Source: Capnocytophaga felis (GTDB taxonomy: Bacteria; Bacteroidota; Bacteroidia; Flavobacteriales; Flavobacteriaceae). Taken from it: 64,000 nt of DNA. Location of the stretch: contig NZ_BLBC01000006.1 of the NCBI RefSeq assembly GCF_009684755.1, forward strand, positions 1-64,000, read 5' to 3'. This document shows, one piece after another, positions 54,946-63,292 of the stretch (positions are counted from its first letter, which is position 1; each line of letters starts with the position of its first letter). The position numbers and the translations under genes are program-made. The notes beneath the pieces are model-generated. The model searched no databases. It worked only from the letters and a program-made list of their open reading frames with translations, and was not told the origin of the DNA.

Positions 54946-56157
54946 ATGCGATTACATCGAAATTTAACAGATGCAGTGATTGAAGGCTTGGGATTGATTT
55001 TCAACGAGAGTCGTTATGCGGATAAAGTAGTTGAAAAACAACTGAAAAAAGATAAACGCTGGGGGGCTCGTGATAGGGCTTTCATTGCAGAAACTACTTA
55101 TGAAATCGTTCGTTGGAAACGTCTATACGCTGAGATTGCAGAAGTAAAGCAGCCTTTTTCGGTTCAGGATTTACGCCGGATGTTTGCCGTTTGGGCAGTA
55201 TTGAAAGGAATTTCATTACCTGATTGGTCGTATTTTGAAAACACTCCTCAACGTCGTATAAAGGGAAAATTTGACGAACTTTCAAAAGTTAGAAAATTCA
55301 GAGAATCAATTCCTGATTGGCTTGATGTTTTGGGAGAAGAAGAGTTAGGTAATGAATTCTGGACGAAGGAGTTGCACGCTCTGAATGAGTTGGCTCCCGT
55401 TGTTTTACGGGCAAATACTTTAAAAATTTCTTCTCCGCAACTGAAAAGTTTATTACAACAAGAAGGTATCGAAACTCGTTTACTGAAAGATTATCCGGAA
55501 GCTTTGGAGCTTTCCGAACGAGCCAATGTGTTCTCAACCAAGGCTTTTTCCGATGGCTTGTTTGAGTTGCAAGATGCCTCATCACAAAAAGTAGCTCCGT
55601 TTTTGGAGGTAGTTCCGGGAATGCGTGTGATAGACACTTGTGCCGGAGCTGGTGGAAAGACGTTGCATTTGGCTTCCTTGATGAAAAATAAAGGACAAAT
55701 CATTGCGATGGATATTTATGAAAATAAACTCCAAGAGTTAAAGCGAAGAGCCCGACGCAATGAAGTTTTCAATGTAGAAACGAAACTGATTGACCCAAAA
55801 CAGCTAAAACGAATGCAAAATACAGCTGACAGAGTTTTAATTGATGCTCCTTGCAGTGGTTTGGGTGTTTTGAAGCGAAATCCAGATGCAAAATGGAAGC
55901 TAAAACCTGAATTTTTGGAACAAATTCGAAAAACTCAACAGGAAATTTTACAAAATTACAGCAAATTAGTAAAATCAGGAGGAAAATTAGTGTATGCTAC
56001 TTGTTCCATTCTTCCGTCCGAGAACCGAAATCAAATTGATGAATTTTTGAAATCAGAAGCCGGAAAAGGGTTTGTTTTTGAAGCAGAAGATAAAATTTTT
56101 GCTCATCAATCAGACTACGACGGATTTTATATGGCAAGAATGCGAAAAAATAGCTAA
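54946..56157 (+). CDS. RsmB/NOP-type RNA (cytosine-5) methyltransferase
   Basis: The 403-residue enzyme has the SAM motif DTCAGAGGKTLHLASLM (near 228), motif IV with the catalytic Cys in DAPCSGLGVLKRNPDAKW and motif VI with the second Cys in YATCSILPSENRNQI. The N-terminal half is a NusB/PUA-like RNA-binding region. RsmB makes m5C967 in 16S rRNA; related enzymes modify tRNA, so the exact target is not certain. Confidence 0.92.
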   Translation: MRLHRNLTDAVIEGLGLIFNESRYADKVVEKQLKKDKRWGARDRAFIAETTYEIVRWKRLYAEIAEVKQPFSVQDLRRMFAVWAVLKGISLPDWSYFENTPQRRIKGKFDELSKVRKFRESIPDWLDVLGEEELGNEFWTKELHALNELAPVVLRANTLKISSPQLKSLLQQEGIETRLLKDYPEALELSERANVFSTKAFSDGLFELQDASSQKVAPFLEVVPGMRVIDTCAGAGGKTLHLASLMKNKGQIIAMDIYENKLQELKRRARRNEVFNVETKLIDPKQLKRMQNTADRVLIDAPCSGLGVLKRNPDAKWKLKPEFLEQIRKTQQEILQNYSKLVKSGGKLVYATCSILPSENRNQIDEFLKSEAGKGFVFEAEDKIFAHQSDYDGFYMARMRKNS

Positions 56158-56307
56158 AAAATTGAGACACCATAATTTGTTTCATTTTTCTTTTCATTGA
56201 TATTTTTCTGTTTAATTCAAAAATTATCTGTAAATTGCACCTCTTTTTATTCTTAAATAAGAATTATATTTTTTAGTTATATTTCTGATATTTATGTTGT
56301 TATAGAA

Positions 56308-57171
56308 ATGCTGAGGTGGATTAAAGATAGGTTTTTTATATTTTTTGTGGTGATGTTAATATCCTCCTGCGAGTATTTTTCAAAGGAAACTCCCCAATAT
56401 GCTATTGCCCGAGTTGGTGAAAAATATCTCTATAAGGAAGATATAGCTGCCATTATGCCAGTTGATTACACAAAAGAAGATAGTATAAACATAGCTGAAA
56501 AATATATTAATAATTGGGCTATAAAAGAATTAATGCTCGCAAATGCTGAACGAAATATAAATGATGAAGAAAAGGAAAATTTTGAACGTTTAGTAAATGA
56601 TTATCGAGCAGATTTATATATAAATTTTTATAAAGAAGGGTTGATAAACAACGCGATAGATACTGTTGTTAATGAGAAAGATATGCAATTCTTCTATGAA
56701 AAAAATAAGGAGATTTTCAAATTAAATGAGGCACTGATAAAGTTGAGATATATTCAAATCTCATCTAATGAAAAGAAGAAAAAAATAAGTGCTCTTGAAG
56801 AAAAAATAAAACGTTTTGAAAAATCTGATGCAAGGGAGTTAGATTCATTGTCATTGCAATTTACATCCGTTTATCTGAATGATTCTACTTGGGTTAAAGC
56901 CGAAAGTGTTTTGAAGAAACTACCTTTTTTAAGCAAAGAAATGGAAACAAGTAAGCAATCATTTGTAACTCATAAAGATTCTACGGGAATTTATTTTGTA
57001 CAGATTTGCGACATTTTGCGAAGAAATGAGCAAGCTCCTATGGAGTATATTTTGCCTACTTTACAACAAATTATATTGAATCAGAGGAAATTAGAGTTTG
57101 TTAAAAAACTTGAAACAGATATTATAAACACAGGTATAAAGAAAAAACAATTTGAAATTATTTATGAATAG
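56308..57171 (+). CDS. PpiC-like lipoprotein
   Basis: The 287-residue protein has a lipobox (ISSC, Cys21). The region YAIARVGEKYLYKEDI with a SurA-type N-domain and a helical middle is followed by a weak parvulin-like stretch (LRYIQISSNEKKKK). It lacks clear catalytic residues and may be a chaperone only. Its 3' end overlaps the next gene's ATG by 8 bp. This gene pair is a common arrangement in Flavobacteriia. Confidence 0.78.
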   Translation: MLRWIKDRFFIFFVVMLISSCEYFSKETPQYAIARVGEKYLYKEDIAAIMPVDYTKEDSINIAEKYINNWAIKELMLANAERNINDEEKENFERLVNDYRADLYINFYKEGLINNAIDTVVNEKDMQFFYEKNKEIFKLNEALIKLRYIQISSNEKKKKISALEEKIKRFEKSDARELDSLSLQFTSVYLNDSTWVKAESVLKKLPFLSKEMETSKQSFVTHKDSTGIYFVQICDILRRNEQAPMEYILPTLQQIILNQRKLEFVKKLETDIINTGIKKKQFEIIYE

Positions 57172-58543
57172 AAAAATTGTATCCGCTATCGGAATGTTAT
57201 TTTTAACTTTGGGCTTATATGCTCAAAATGATACAGTTACTAACAAAGAAGTTGTTCAAAAACGCTTGAAGGTTGATGGCGTGGCAGCTGTTGTTGGTGA
57301 TTATTTAATTTTGGAATCGGACATAGATAAAACTTTTATTGAATTACAGAACCAAGAGGTTGATACAAAGAATTTTACACGTTGCCAAGTTTTGGGTAAA
57401 TTGATGGAAGATAGGTTATACGCTCATCAAGCAGTTCAAGATAGTATCACGGTAACGGATAGCAGAGTTCGTGAGTCTGTAAATCAACGGATTGAATTTT
57501 TATTATCAAAGTTGGGAGGCGATATGAAAAAATTGCTTGAATTCTACAAAAAGGAAGATGAGCAATCAATGCGTGATGAGCTTTTTGATGTTTTCAAACT
57601 GAATATGCTTTCTCAGCAAATGCGTTCGAAAATAGTTGAAAAAGTGGAAGTTACACCGGAAGAAGTGCGTCAATTTTTTAATTCCATTCCTGAAGACGAG
57701 CGTCCTATTTTCAATACGGAACTTGAAATTGCTCAAATTGTTATAAATCCGGTGGCTCCGAAAGAAGAAGTTCAGAAGGTAATAGACCAATTAAATGAAA
57801 TTAAAGCCGATGTGGAGCAAAACGGAGCGAGTTTTGCCACCAAAGCGATACTTTACTCAAAAGACCGTGCAACAGGAGGTCAAACCTTAAGTTTTAACCG
57901 TTCATCACATTTTGATAAAGCTTTTAAAGATATGGCTTTCAGCTTGCAAGAAGGCGAAATTTCCAAACCTTTTGAATCAAGCTTCGGTTGGCATATCATC
58001 GAAATGGTTAAAGTTAAAGGGAAAGAAGTAACTGTACGTCATATTTTATTGACACCTAGCGTGCCACGTGAGTCATTGATAGAAGCTAAAGAGAAAATTG
58101 AAAAAATTCGTGAAAGAATAATCAATAAAGAGCTTGCCTTTGATGAGGCTGCACGTAGCTTATCCGATGAAAAAGAAACTCGAGGAGATGGAGGTCAGCT
58201 TGTTAATCCGGAAGATTTTTCTTCACGTTTTGAGCTTACACGATTGGAACCTGCTATGTATGAAAGAGTTGCTAAGTTGAAAGACGGAGAAGTTTCTATT
58301 CCGTATCTTGATGAGGACGATACAGGAAAGAAAAGCTATAAAATTTATCAAGTAACAAATCGTCACGAAGAGCATAAAGCTGATTTTGTGAAGGATTACG
58401 TTAAAATTCAGGATTTGGCTTTAAAAGAAAAGCAATTAAAAGCTGTAGCCAAGTGGATGAATGAGAATATTCAAAAAACACATATTATGGTTAATGGAGA
58501 ATATAAAAAATGTGAATTCTCTAATAATTGGCTTAAAAAATAG
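57164..58543 (+). CDS. surA: SurA-like peptidyl-prolyl cis-trans isomerase
   Basis: The protein of about 459 residues has a signal peptide (about 1-20, ending LYAQ), an N-terminal chaperone domain with DGVAAVVGDYLILESDID, and two parvulin domains: ELEIAQIVINP...FNRSSHFDKAFKDMAFSLQEGEISKPFESSFGWHIIEMVK (about 190-290) and VRHILLTPSVPRESL...SDEKETRGDGGQL (about 295-400). It assists folding of outer-membrane proteins in the periplasm. Start chosen at the ATG at 57164; an in-frame TTG lies four codons earlier. Confidence 0.9.
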   Translation: MNRKIVSAIGMLFLTLGLYAQNDTVTNKEVVQKRLKVDGVAAVVGDYLILESDIDKTFIELQNQEVDTKNFTRCQVLGKLMEDRLYAHQAVQDSITVTDSRVRESVNQRIEFLLSKLGGDMKKLLEFYKKEDEQSMRDELFDVFKLNMLSQQMRSKIVEKVEVTPEEVRQFFNSIPEDERPIFNTELEIAQIVINPVAPKEEVQKVIDQLNEIKADVEQNGASFATKAILYSKDRATGGQTLSFNRSSHFDKAFKDMAFSLQEGEISKPFESSFGWHIIEMVKVKGKEVTVRHILLTPSVPRESLIEAKEKIEKIRERIINKELAFDEAARSLSDEKETRGDGGQLVNPEDFSSRFELTRLEPAMYERVAKLKDGEVSIPYLDEDDTGKKSYKIYQVTNRHEEHKADFVKDYVKIQDLALKEKQLKAVAKWMNENIQKTHIMVNGEYKKCEFSNNWLKK

Positions 58544-58586
58544 TATTATTTATTTAGAAAAGCTGTGATTTTTGATGTTTTTTACA

Positions 58587-59306
58587 ATGCAACTTTTTTA
58601 TTATTCTGAAATAGACGAGCAAAGCACTTCCTTTTTCTTTGATAAGGAAGAGAGTCAGCATATTGTGAAGGTTTTACGAAAGAAACAAGGTGATTTTCTA
58701 TATGTTACAAACGGAAAAGGATGGCTTTTTGAAACAGAAATTACGTTTGCTTCTCCTAAAAAGTGTGAAGTTTCAATATTGAAGTACGAGTATAAGTTAC
58801 CTCGTCCGTACCATTTACATTTGGTGGTTGCTCCAACAAAAATGAATGAGCGTTATGAGTGGTTTTTGGAGAAAGCCGTTGAAATTGGCGTAGATGAAAT
58901 TACTCCGATAATATGCCATCACTCTGAAAGAACGGTAATTAAAACGGAACGCTTTGAAAAAATTATACATTCGGCGATGAAACAGTCTTTGCAGTATTAT
59001 TTGCCTAAACTTAATGCTCCCGTATCATCAACAGAATTTTTTAAGCAATTAAAAGATGATAATTCGACGAAGTTTATTGCTCATTGTCAGGATGGTACAA
59101 AATATTTATTTTCAGAAAAACTTAGTCCGTTCCCTGAAAAAATAATGGTTTTAATAGGTCCTGAAGGAGATTTTTCTTCAGAGGAAATCAAATTAGCTTT
59201 GCAAAATCGTTTTCAACCAATTTCACTCGGAGACAATCGCTTACGAACAGAAACAGCAGGAATTGTAGCTTGTGATTTTGTAGCGATTTGCTCCAAATTA
59301 AAATAA
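58587..59306 (+). CDS. rsmE: 16S rRNA m3U1498 methyltransferase
   Basis: The protein of about 239 residues has the SPOUT fold of RsmE: MQLFYYSEI start, HIVKVLRKKQGD, the VVAPTKMNERYEWFLEKAVEIGVDEITPI block and the knot region LIGPEGDFSSEEI and LGDNRLRTETAG that binds SAM. Two upstream in-frame starts exist, but the MQLFYY start is standard. Confidence 0.95.
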   Translation: MQLFYYSEIDEQSTSFFFDKEESQHIVKVLRKKQGDFLYVTNGKGWLFETEITFASPKKCEVSILKYEYKLPRPYHLHLVVAPTKMNERYEWFLEKAVEIGVDEITPIICHHSERTVIKTERFEKIIHSAMKQSLQYYLPKLNAPVSSTEFFKQLKDDNSTKFIAHCQDGTKYLFSEKLSPFPEKIMVLIGPEGDFSSEEIKLALQNRFQPISLGDNRLRTETAGIVACDFVAICSKLK

Positions 59307-59329
59307 AACGTAATAAAATTTATTTGAAT

Positions 59330-60406
59330 ATGAATTCTAAAATGATAGCCAATGGAATACTGCGAGCCGTTGTAACCATTGTCTTGACCATATTACTGCT
59401 CTATGTTCTGTATTTGATAAGGTCAATCATAATATATATAGTATTGGCTTTGGTCGTTGCCTTGATAGCCAAACCGTTAGTTTATTTTCTGGCAAAAAAA
59501 ATGAAGATAAGGAATAAAACCGTCAGGATTTTGATAACGATGGGAGTGTTTATTATTTTAAGTTTGGGAACATTCAGTTTGTTTGTTCCATTGCTTATTT
59601 CGCAGGGGAAAAACCTGTCCGAACTGAATATAGACCTGTTGCGGGAAAATTTAGATGGTTTGATGTCACAACTTTTTGATAACTTAGGAATGAACAAGGA
59701 AAATTATACTATGAGTGCTTCAGAGGTGCTTAATTTCATAGATATTCCTAATTTTCTTAATTCGTTTGTTTCTTTCATCGGGAGTTTTGGAGCAGGAGTA
59801 TTTTCTGTTTTATTCATTTCATTCTTCTTTATAAAAGACGGAAGTAAAATGTTTGGTTCAATTTTGACATTAGTTTCTGCAAAAAATGCACAAAGAACAA
59901 GGGTTTCTGTGCTTAAAATCAATCATTTGCTTTCTCGTTATTTTCTTGGATTGGTTTTGCAATTAACGATTTTATTTGTAATTTACACAATCACATTATT
60001 GATTTTCGGGGTGCAAAATGCTTTAATAATTGCTTTTTTATGTGCTTTTTTGAATGTGATTCCTTATATAGGACCTATTATCGGTTTTGTGTTGATGACT
60101 CTTTTGACGATGAGTAGCAATATCAGTAGTGATTTTATGTCTGTTACTCTTCCCACTACGATTTATGTCTTAATAGGATTCTTTATAGGGCAATTTATCG
60201 ATAATGTTTTTTCACAACCACTTATTTTTTCTAATTCTGTGAAATCTACTCCTTTGGAGATTTTTTTAGTGATTTTGATTACAGGAACACTTTTGGGAAT
60301 TATGGGAATGGTAATTGCTGTGCCGGCTTACACGGTAATTAAAGTGGTTCTTAAAGAGTTTTTCCCGAATAACGAATTAGTTAAATTAATGACTAAGGAT
60401 TTGTAA
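59330..60406 (+). CDS. AI-2E family transporter
   Basis: The protein of about 358 residues has eight hydrophobic segments and the family signatures LVVALIAKPLVYFLAKK, GVFSVLFISFFFIKDG and CAFLNVIPYIGPIIGFVL. The family includes AI-2 exporters and Na/H antiporters; substrate here is unknown. Start at 59330 rather than 59288 because the longer N terminus is charged and atypical. Confidence 0.9.
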   Translation: MNSKMIANGILRAVVTIVLTILLLYVLYLIRSIIIYIVLALVVALIAKPLVYFLAKKMKIRNKTVRILITMGVFIILSLGTFSLFVPLLISQGKNLSELNIDLLRENLDGLMSQLFDNLGMNKENYTMSASEVLNFIDIPNFLNSFVSFIGSFGAGVFSVLFISFFFIKDGSKMFGSILTLVSAKNAQRTRVSVLKINHLLSRYFLGLVLQLTILFVIYTITLLIFGVQNALIIAFLCAFLNVIPYIGPIIGFVLMTLLTMSSNISSDFMSVTLPTTIYVLIGFFIGQFIDNVFSQPLIFSNSVKSTPLEIFLVILITGTLLGIMGMVIAVPAYTVIKVVLKEFFPNNELVKLMTKDL

Positions 60407-60422
60407 TTTCTTATCATTGAAT

Positions 60423-61172
60423 TTATAAAAAATATACGGGATTGGGATACAGAAAGTTGTAATCCAATTCCGTTTCCAGTTTTTTTGAAAGAACGATTTT
60501 TCCGTAAGGTTTTTCTTTAGGTTTAGTTTTTGTTCCTTTTTGATAATTGATAATTTCTTGTTTTATAGGATGTTCCGGAGCTACCACGTTGTACAATTTT
60601 GATTGTAAATTCAGTGAAATCATCTTCTCAATTATCAAGCAAACATCCTGATAATGAGTGTGATTTGCTACTTGATTGGGTTCAGAAATTTTGTATTTGC
60701 TAAGTATGCGGTCATCTCCCATCAATCCGCCTAATCTCAGAATATTTATTTGAGGAAATTTACTTTTCAGAAAAGATTCTACAAAAAATAACTTAGATTC
60801 TAATAAAGTAGAAGGTAAATTTTCATCTATTTTCATATCAGATTGTGGATAAATTCCTATTGAACTGGTAAAAAATAATTGTTTTTTGAAATTCTGAATA
60901 AAAAAATCAATATTTTTTAATCTTTTTTCCAAAATATTGTTATCAAGATGTCTTCCAAATGGAATTGTTATTATAATACAATCCAAATCAGAAAGAATTT
61001 CCCATTTTTTTGCTTCAAAATTATCGAAATCTATTAAAAAGGAATGAAAATAAGTGCCTAAAGATGTATATTTATCAATATTTCGAGTTGTAGTATAAAT
61101 TGTATTATTTTCGTTTAAGTGTTTTGCCAATCGAAAACCCAACCAGCCACATCCTATGATACCTATTTTCAT
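60423..61172 (-). CDS. NAD(P)-binding protein, YeeZ-like SDR
   Basis: The 249-residue protein begins with a Rossmann motif GIIGCGWLGFRLA (4-16) and has CIIITIPFGRH, FTSSIGIYPQSD with a catalytic-like Ser and Tyr, and ILRLGGLMGDDRI. It resembles atypical SDRs of the YeeZ group, for which no reaction is established. Stands alone on the minus strand after a short gap from the DUF4252 genes. Confidence 0.82.
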   Translation of the reverse strand: MKIGIIGCGWLGFRLAKHLNENNTIYTTTRNIDKYTSLGTYFHSFLIDFDNFEAKKWEILSDLDCIIITIPFGRHLDNNILEKRLKNIDFFIQNFKKQLFFTSSIGIYPQSDMKIDENLPSTLLESKLFFVESFLKSKFPQINILRLGGLMGDDRILSKYKISEPNQVANHTHYQDVCLIIEKMISLNLQSKLYNVVAPEHPIKQEIINYQKGTKTKPKEKPYGKIVLSKKLETELDYNFLYPNPVYFL

Positions 61173-61181
61173 TCTTTGATA

Positions 61182-61706
61182 CTATTTTTTTAAAGCCACT
61201 GAAATTTTTTCAAATAAATTTTTCAAACCTTCTTCGTCAACAGAATTTCCGCTCAAAGTAGTTGAAATTTTTGAAAGTTGTGTTACGTCTAAGCCGTTGG
61301 ACAGAATTCTCAAAAGAGCCATTTTTTCTCCTTTTTGAAGAATGAGAATGATTACTTCTTTGATATTTTCGTCTGTACCAACGTAATCAACCTGAAATTT
61401 AATACCTTTATCAGTAGTTCGGATTAAATCTTGGTATTTTTCATCTTTTAAAATGGTAGCTACTTCGTCGTATTCTTTTTTGAGTTGCAAGCTATCACTT
61501 TTATTCAGCAACAGTAAATTAACTCTTTCAATGATATTGAAAATATTTTCTTTTTCCGTAGATTTATCACTCAAATAATCCTTTGGAGAAATATTCATTG
61601 AAATAAAGTTAGGGTTTTCCGAGTTTTTAACGATGTACTGCTGTATGCTTTTCTGTTGGCAAGCCGTGAATGCAAACAGAAATCCGAATAGAATTAAAAT
61701 ACGCAT
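61182..61706 (-). CDS. DUF4252 lipoprotein
   Basis: The 174-residue protein has a lipobox (FTAC, Cys16), then DUF4252: NFISMNISPKDYL, KKEYDEVATILKDEKYQDLI, VIILILQKGEKMALLRILSNGLDVTQLSKIS. The fourth gene of the ECF sigma operon. DUF4252 genes are regularly adjacent to ECF sigma factors in Flavobacteriia. Function unknown; probably an envelope protein. Confidence 0.86.
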   Translation of the reverse strand: MRILILFGFLFAFTACQQKSIQQYIVKNSENPNFISMNISPKDYLSDKSTEKENIFNIIERVNLLLLNKSDSLQLKKEYDEVATILKDEKYQDLIRTTDKGIKFQVDYVGTDENIKEVIILILQKGEKMALLRILSNGLDVTQLSKISTTLSGNSVDEEGLKNLFEKISVALKK

Positions 61707-61718
61707 TTTTAATAAACA

Positions 61719-62234
61719 TTATTTTGTTTTCACTTCTTTTACTTCTTCCGGCAGGTTCATATTTTTTGTCAGAACGCCTATTTTGTTAAGGTCAATATCT
61801 CCTGTGAGGCTCAAAATCACCGCTTTATTTGAATTACCTCCATCTTCAACAAACATCAATAATTCAGAAACGTGGTCGGCATTTTTTCCTTGTTTTACGT
61901 AAAATTTCACGTTTGCAGCTTTGTCTTTTACTCGCATCAACTCGGTTAATGTGGTTTTGCCTAAATAATTTTGGACTTCTTTTTTCATATTTTGTGCTAC
62001 AGTTTTATCTTCTGTTGTGAAGATTTTCAAACCCGTTAATTTATTGGCAATATCCATAAATTCCTTTGCTTCAGCGTCTTTACTGTCAATTTTGGAAAGC
62101 ATTTGAAACATTTTTTGGGAAACCACTACAGTTGTAACCTTGTCATTTTCTTCAAATTTATCAAAAGCAGATTGCCCCACTGCACTCATTGATGTCAAAA
62201 AAATATTTACTAAAAGAATTAATTTTGTTTTCAT
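61719..62234 (-). CDS. DUF4252 secreted protein
   Basis: The protein of about 171 residues has a signal peptide (about 1-20, ending VGQ), then DUF4252: VTTVVVSQKMFQMLSKI, DIANKLTGLKIFTTED, VLLSLTGDIDLNKIGVL. The frame opens at 62267 but the ATG at 62234 begins the signal peptide. It lies 12 bp before the DUF4252 lipoprotein. Confidence 0.87.
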   Translation of the reverse strand: MKTKLILLVNIFLTSMSAVGQSAFDKFEENDKVTTVVVSQKMFQMLSKIDSKDAEAKEFMDIANKLTGLKIFTTEDKTVAQNMKKEVQNYLGKTTLTELMRVKDKAANVKFYVKQGKNADHVSELLMFVEDGGNSNKAVILSLTGDIDLNKIGVLTKNMNLPEEVKEVKTK

Positions 62235-62266
62235 ATTATTACTTTTTATATTTTGTTTATTTTTCA

Positions 62267-62704
62267 CTAAAGCTCGTTTAAATTTATTATTTTATTTGTT
62301 GTTTCGTCGAATTCTTTTAAATATGTAATTTTTGTTGTTCCTTTGTTATAATTAACGGAAACCATTTCTAAAGCCTCTTTTACTTGTTCAAAAACCATTT
62401 CGGCTTCCTGTTGCTGTTTTTGCTGCTTGAGATGGTAACTAATTCCGAAAAAGACACCCAAAAATGTTGCTGCAATTCCAATTTTCCAGAATAAATTTCT
62501 TTTTTTAGGTTTGTTTAGAGGTAATTCTTTTTTTGTAAATTCTTCTAAACCAGCTTTTTGAAAGTATTTGAACATTGGCTTGTATTTTTCAAGGGAAGCA
62601 TCTACTTGTTCGGAATTGAAATATTCTTGCAATTCTTTTTCTTCTTGCAGAGAAGTTTCTCCTTCAAAATATTTTTCTAATAATGATTCAATTTTCTTTG
62701 TCAT
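62267..62704 (-). CDS. Membrane protein, probable anti-sigma factor
   Basis: The protein of about 145 residues has a cytoplasmic N-terminal helical part (MTKKIESLLEKYFEGETSLQEEKELQEYF), one membrane helix at about 72-90 (LFWKIGIAATFLGVFFGIS), and a short external tail. This layout, and its place 10 bp after the sigma gene, fit an anti-sigma factor, although no zinc-binding motif of the ZAS type is seen. The longer frame start at 62743 overlaps the sigma gene and is less likely. Confidence 0.75.
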   Translation of the reverse strand: MTKKIESLLEKYFEGETSLQEEKELQEYFNSEQVDASLEKYKPMFKYFQKAGLEEFTKKELPLNKPKKRNLFWKIGIAATFLGVFFGISYHLKQQKQQQEAEMVFEQVKEALEMVSVNYNKGTTKITYLKEFDETTNKIINLNEL

Positions 62705-62714
62705 ATTTTTATTT

Positions 62715-63215
62715 TTAATATTCAAATGTTGATAATTTTTCACGTACTGTTTTTCGGGCTCTTGATAGAATTACTCTGATGGTTGCCTCTTTTATTCCTG
62801 TTATTTTTTCAATTTCATCAAACTCATATTGCTCTATATCACGTAGTTGCATAACCATACGTTGCTGTTCAGTCATAGTATTGATTATATTTTTCACTTT
62901 ATCCAACATATCATTTGTTTCTACTTGTTTTTGTACCGAAATATGTGTTTCAGTTTCATATTTTATATTTGTAAGAGACACATTTTCAGAGCTTTTTGCT
63001 TTTAATTTATCATAACATAAGTTTTTTGTTAAGGTCATTGTATAGGCTTCCAAATTTTGTATGTCTTTTATTTTTTGGTTTTGTTGCCACAATTTCAGTA
63101 AAATTTCCTGCGAGGCATCTTCGGCTTCATCTTTTGAGATAAGTAATCGCTTGGCAAAACGATAAATTTTATCTTGAAACGGACGAATATGCTCTAAAAA
63201 AGCTTTGTGTGTCAT
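62715..63215 (-). CDS. ECF RNA polymerase sigma factor
   Basis: The protein of about 166 residues has region 2 (FAKRLLISKDEAEDASQEILLKLWQ) and region 4 (MTEQQRMVMQLRDIEQYEFDEIEKITGIKEATIRVILSRARKTVREKL). The start MTHKAFLEHI matches relatives better than the ATG at 63242. It heads an operon with an anti-sigma-like gene and two DUF4252 genes. The four genes are probably controlled together, perhaps by the sigma factor itself. Confidence 0.92.
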   Translation of the reverse strand: MTHKAFLEHIRPFQDKIYRFAKRLLISKDEAEDASQEILLKLWQQNQKIKDIQNLEAYTMTLTKNLCYDKLKAKSSENVSLTNIKYETETHISVQKQVETNDMLDKVKNIINTMTEQQRMVMQLRDIEQYEFDEIEKITGIKEATIRVILSRARKTVREKLSTFEY

Positions 63216-63266
63216 ACAAAAATCATAATTTTCTTCATACAAAAGACGAATATATGAAAAAAATGT

Positions 63267-63274
63267 TACATTTG
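63267..63274 (+). promoter_or_regulatory. S41 peptidase promoter -7 box
   Basis: TACATTTG matches TAnnTTTG, 19 bp before the start codon. Confidence 0.6.
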
Positions 63275-63292
63275 TAGGAAAAATTTTATGTT

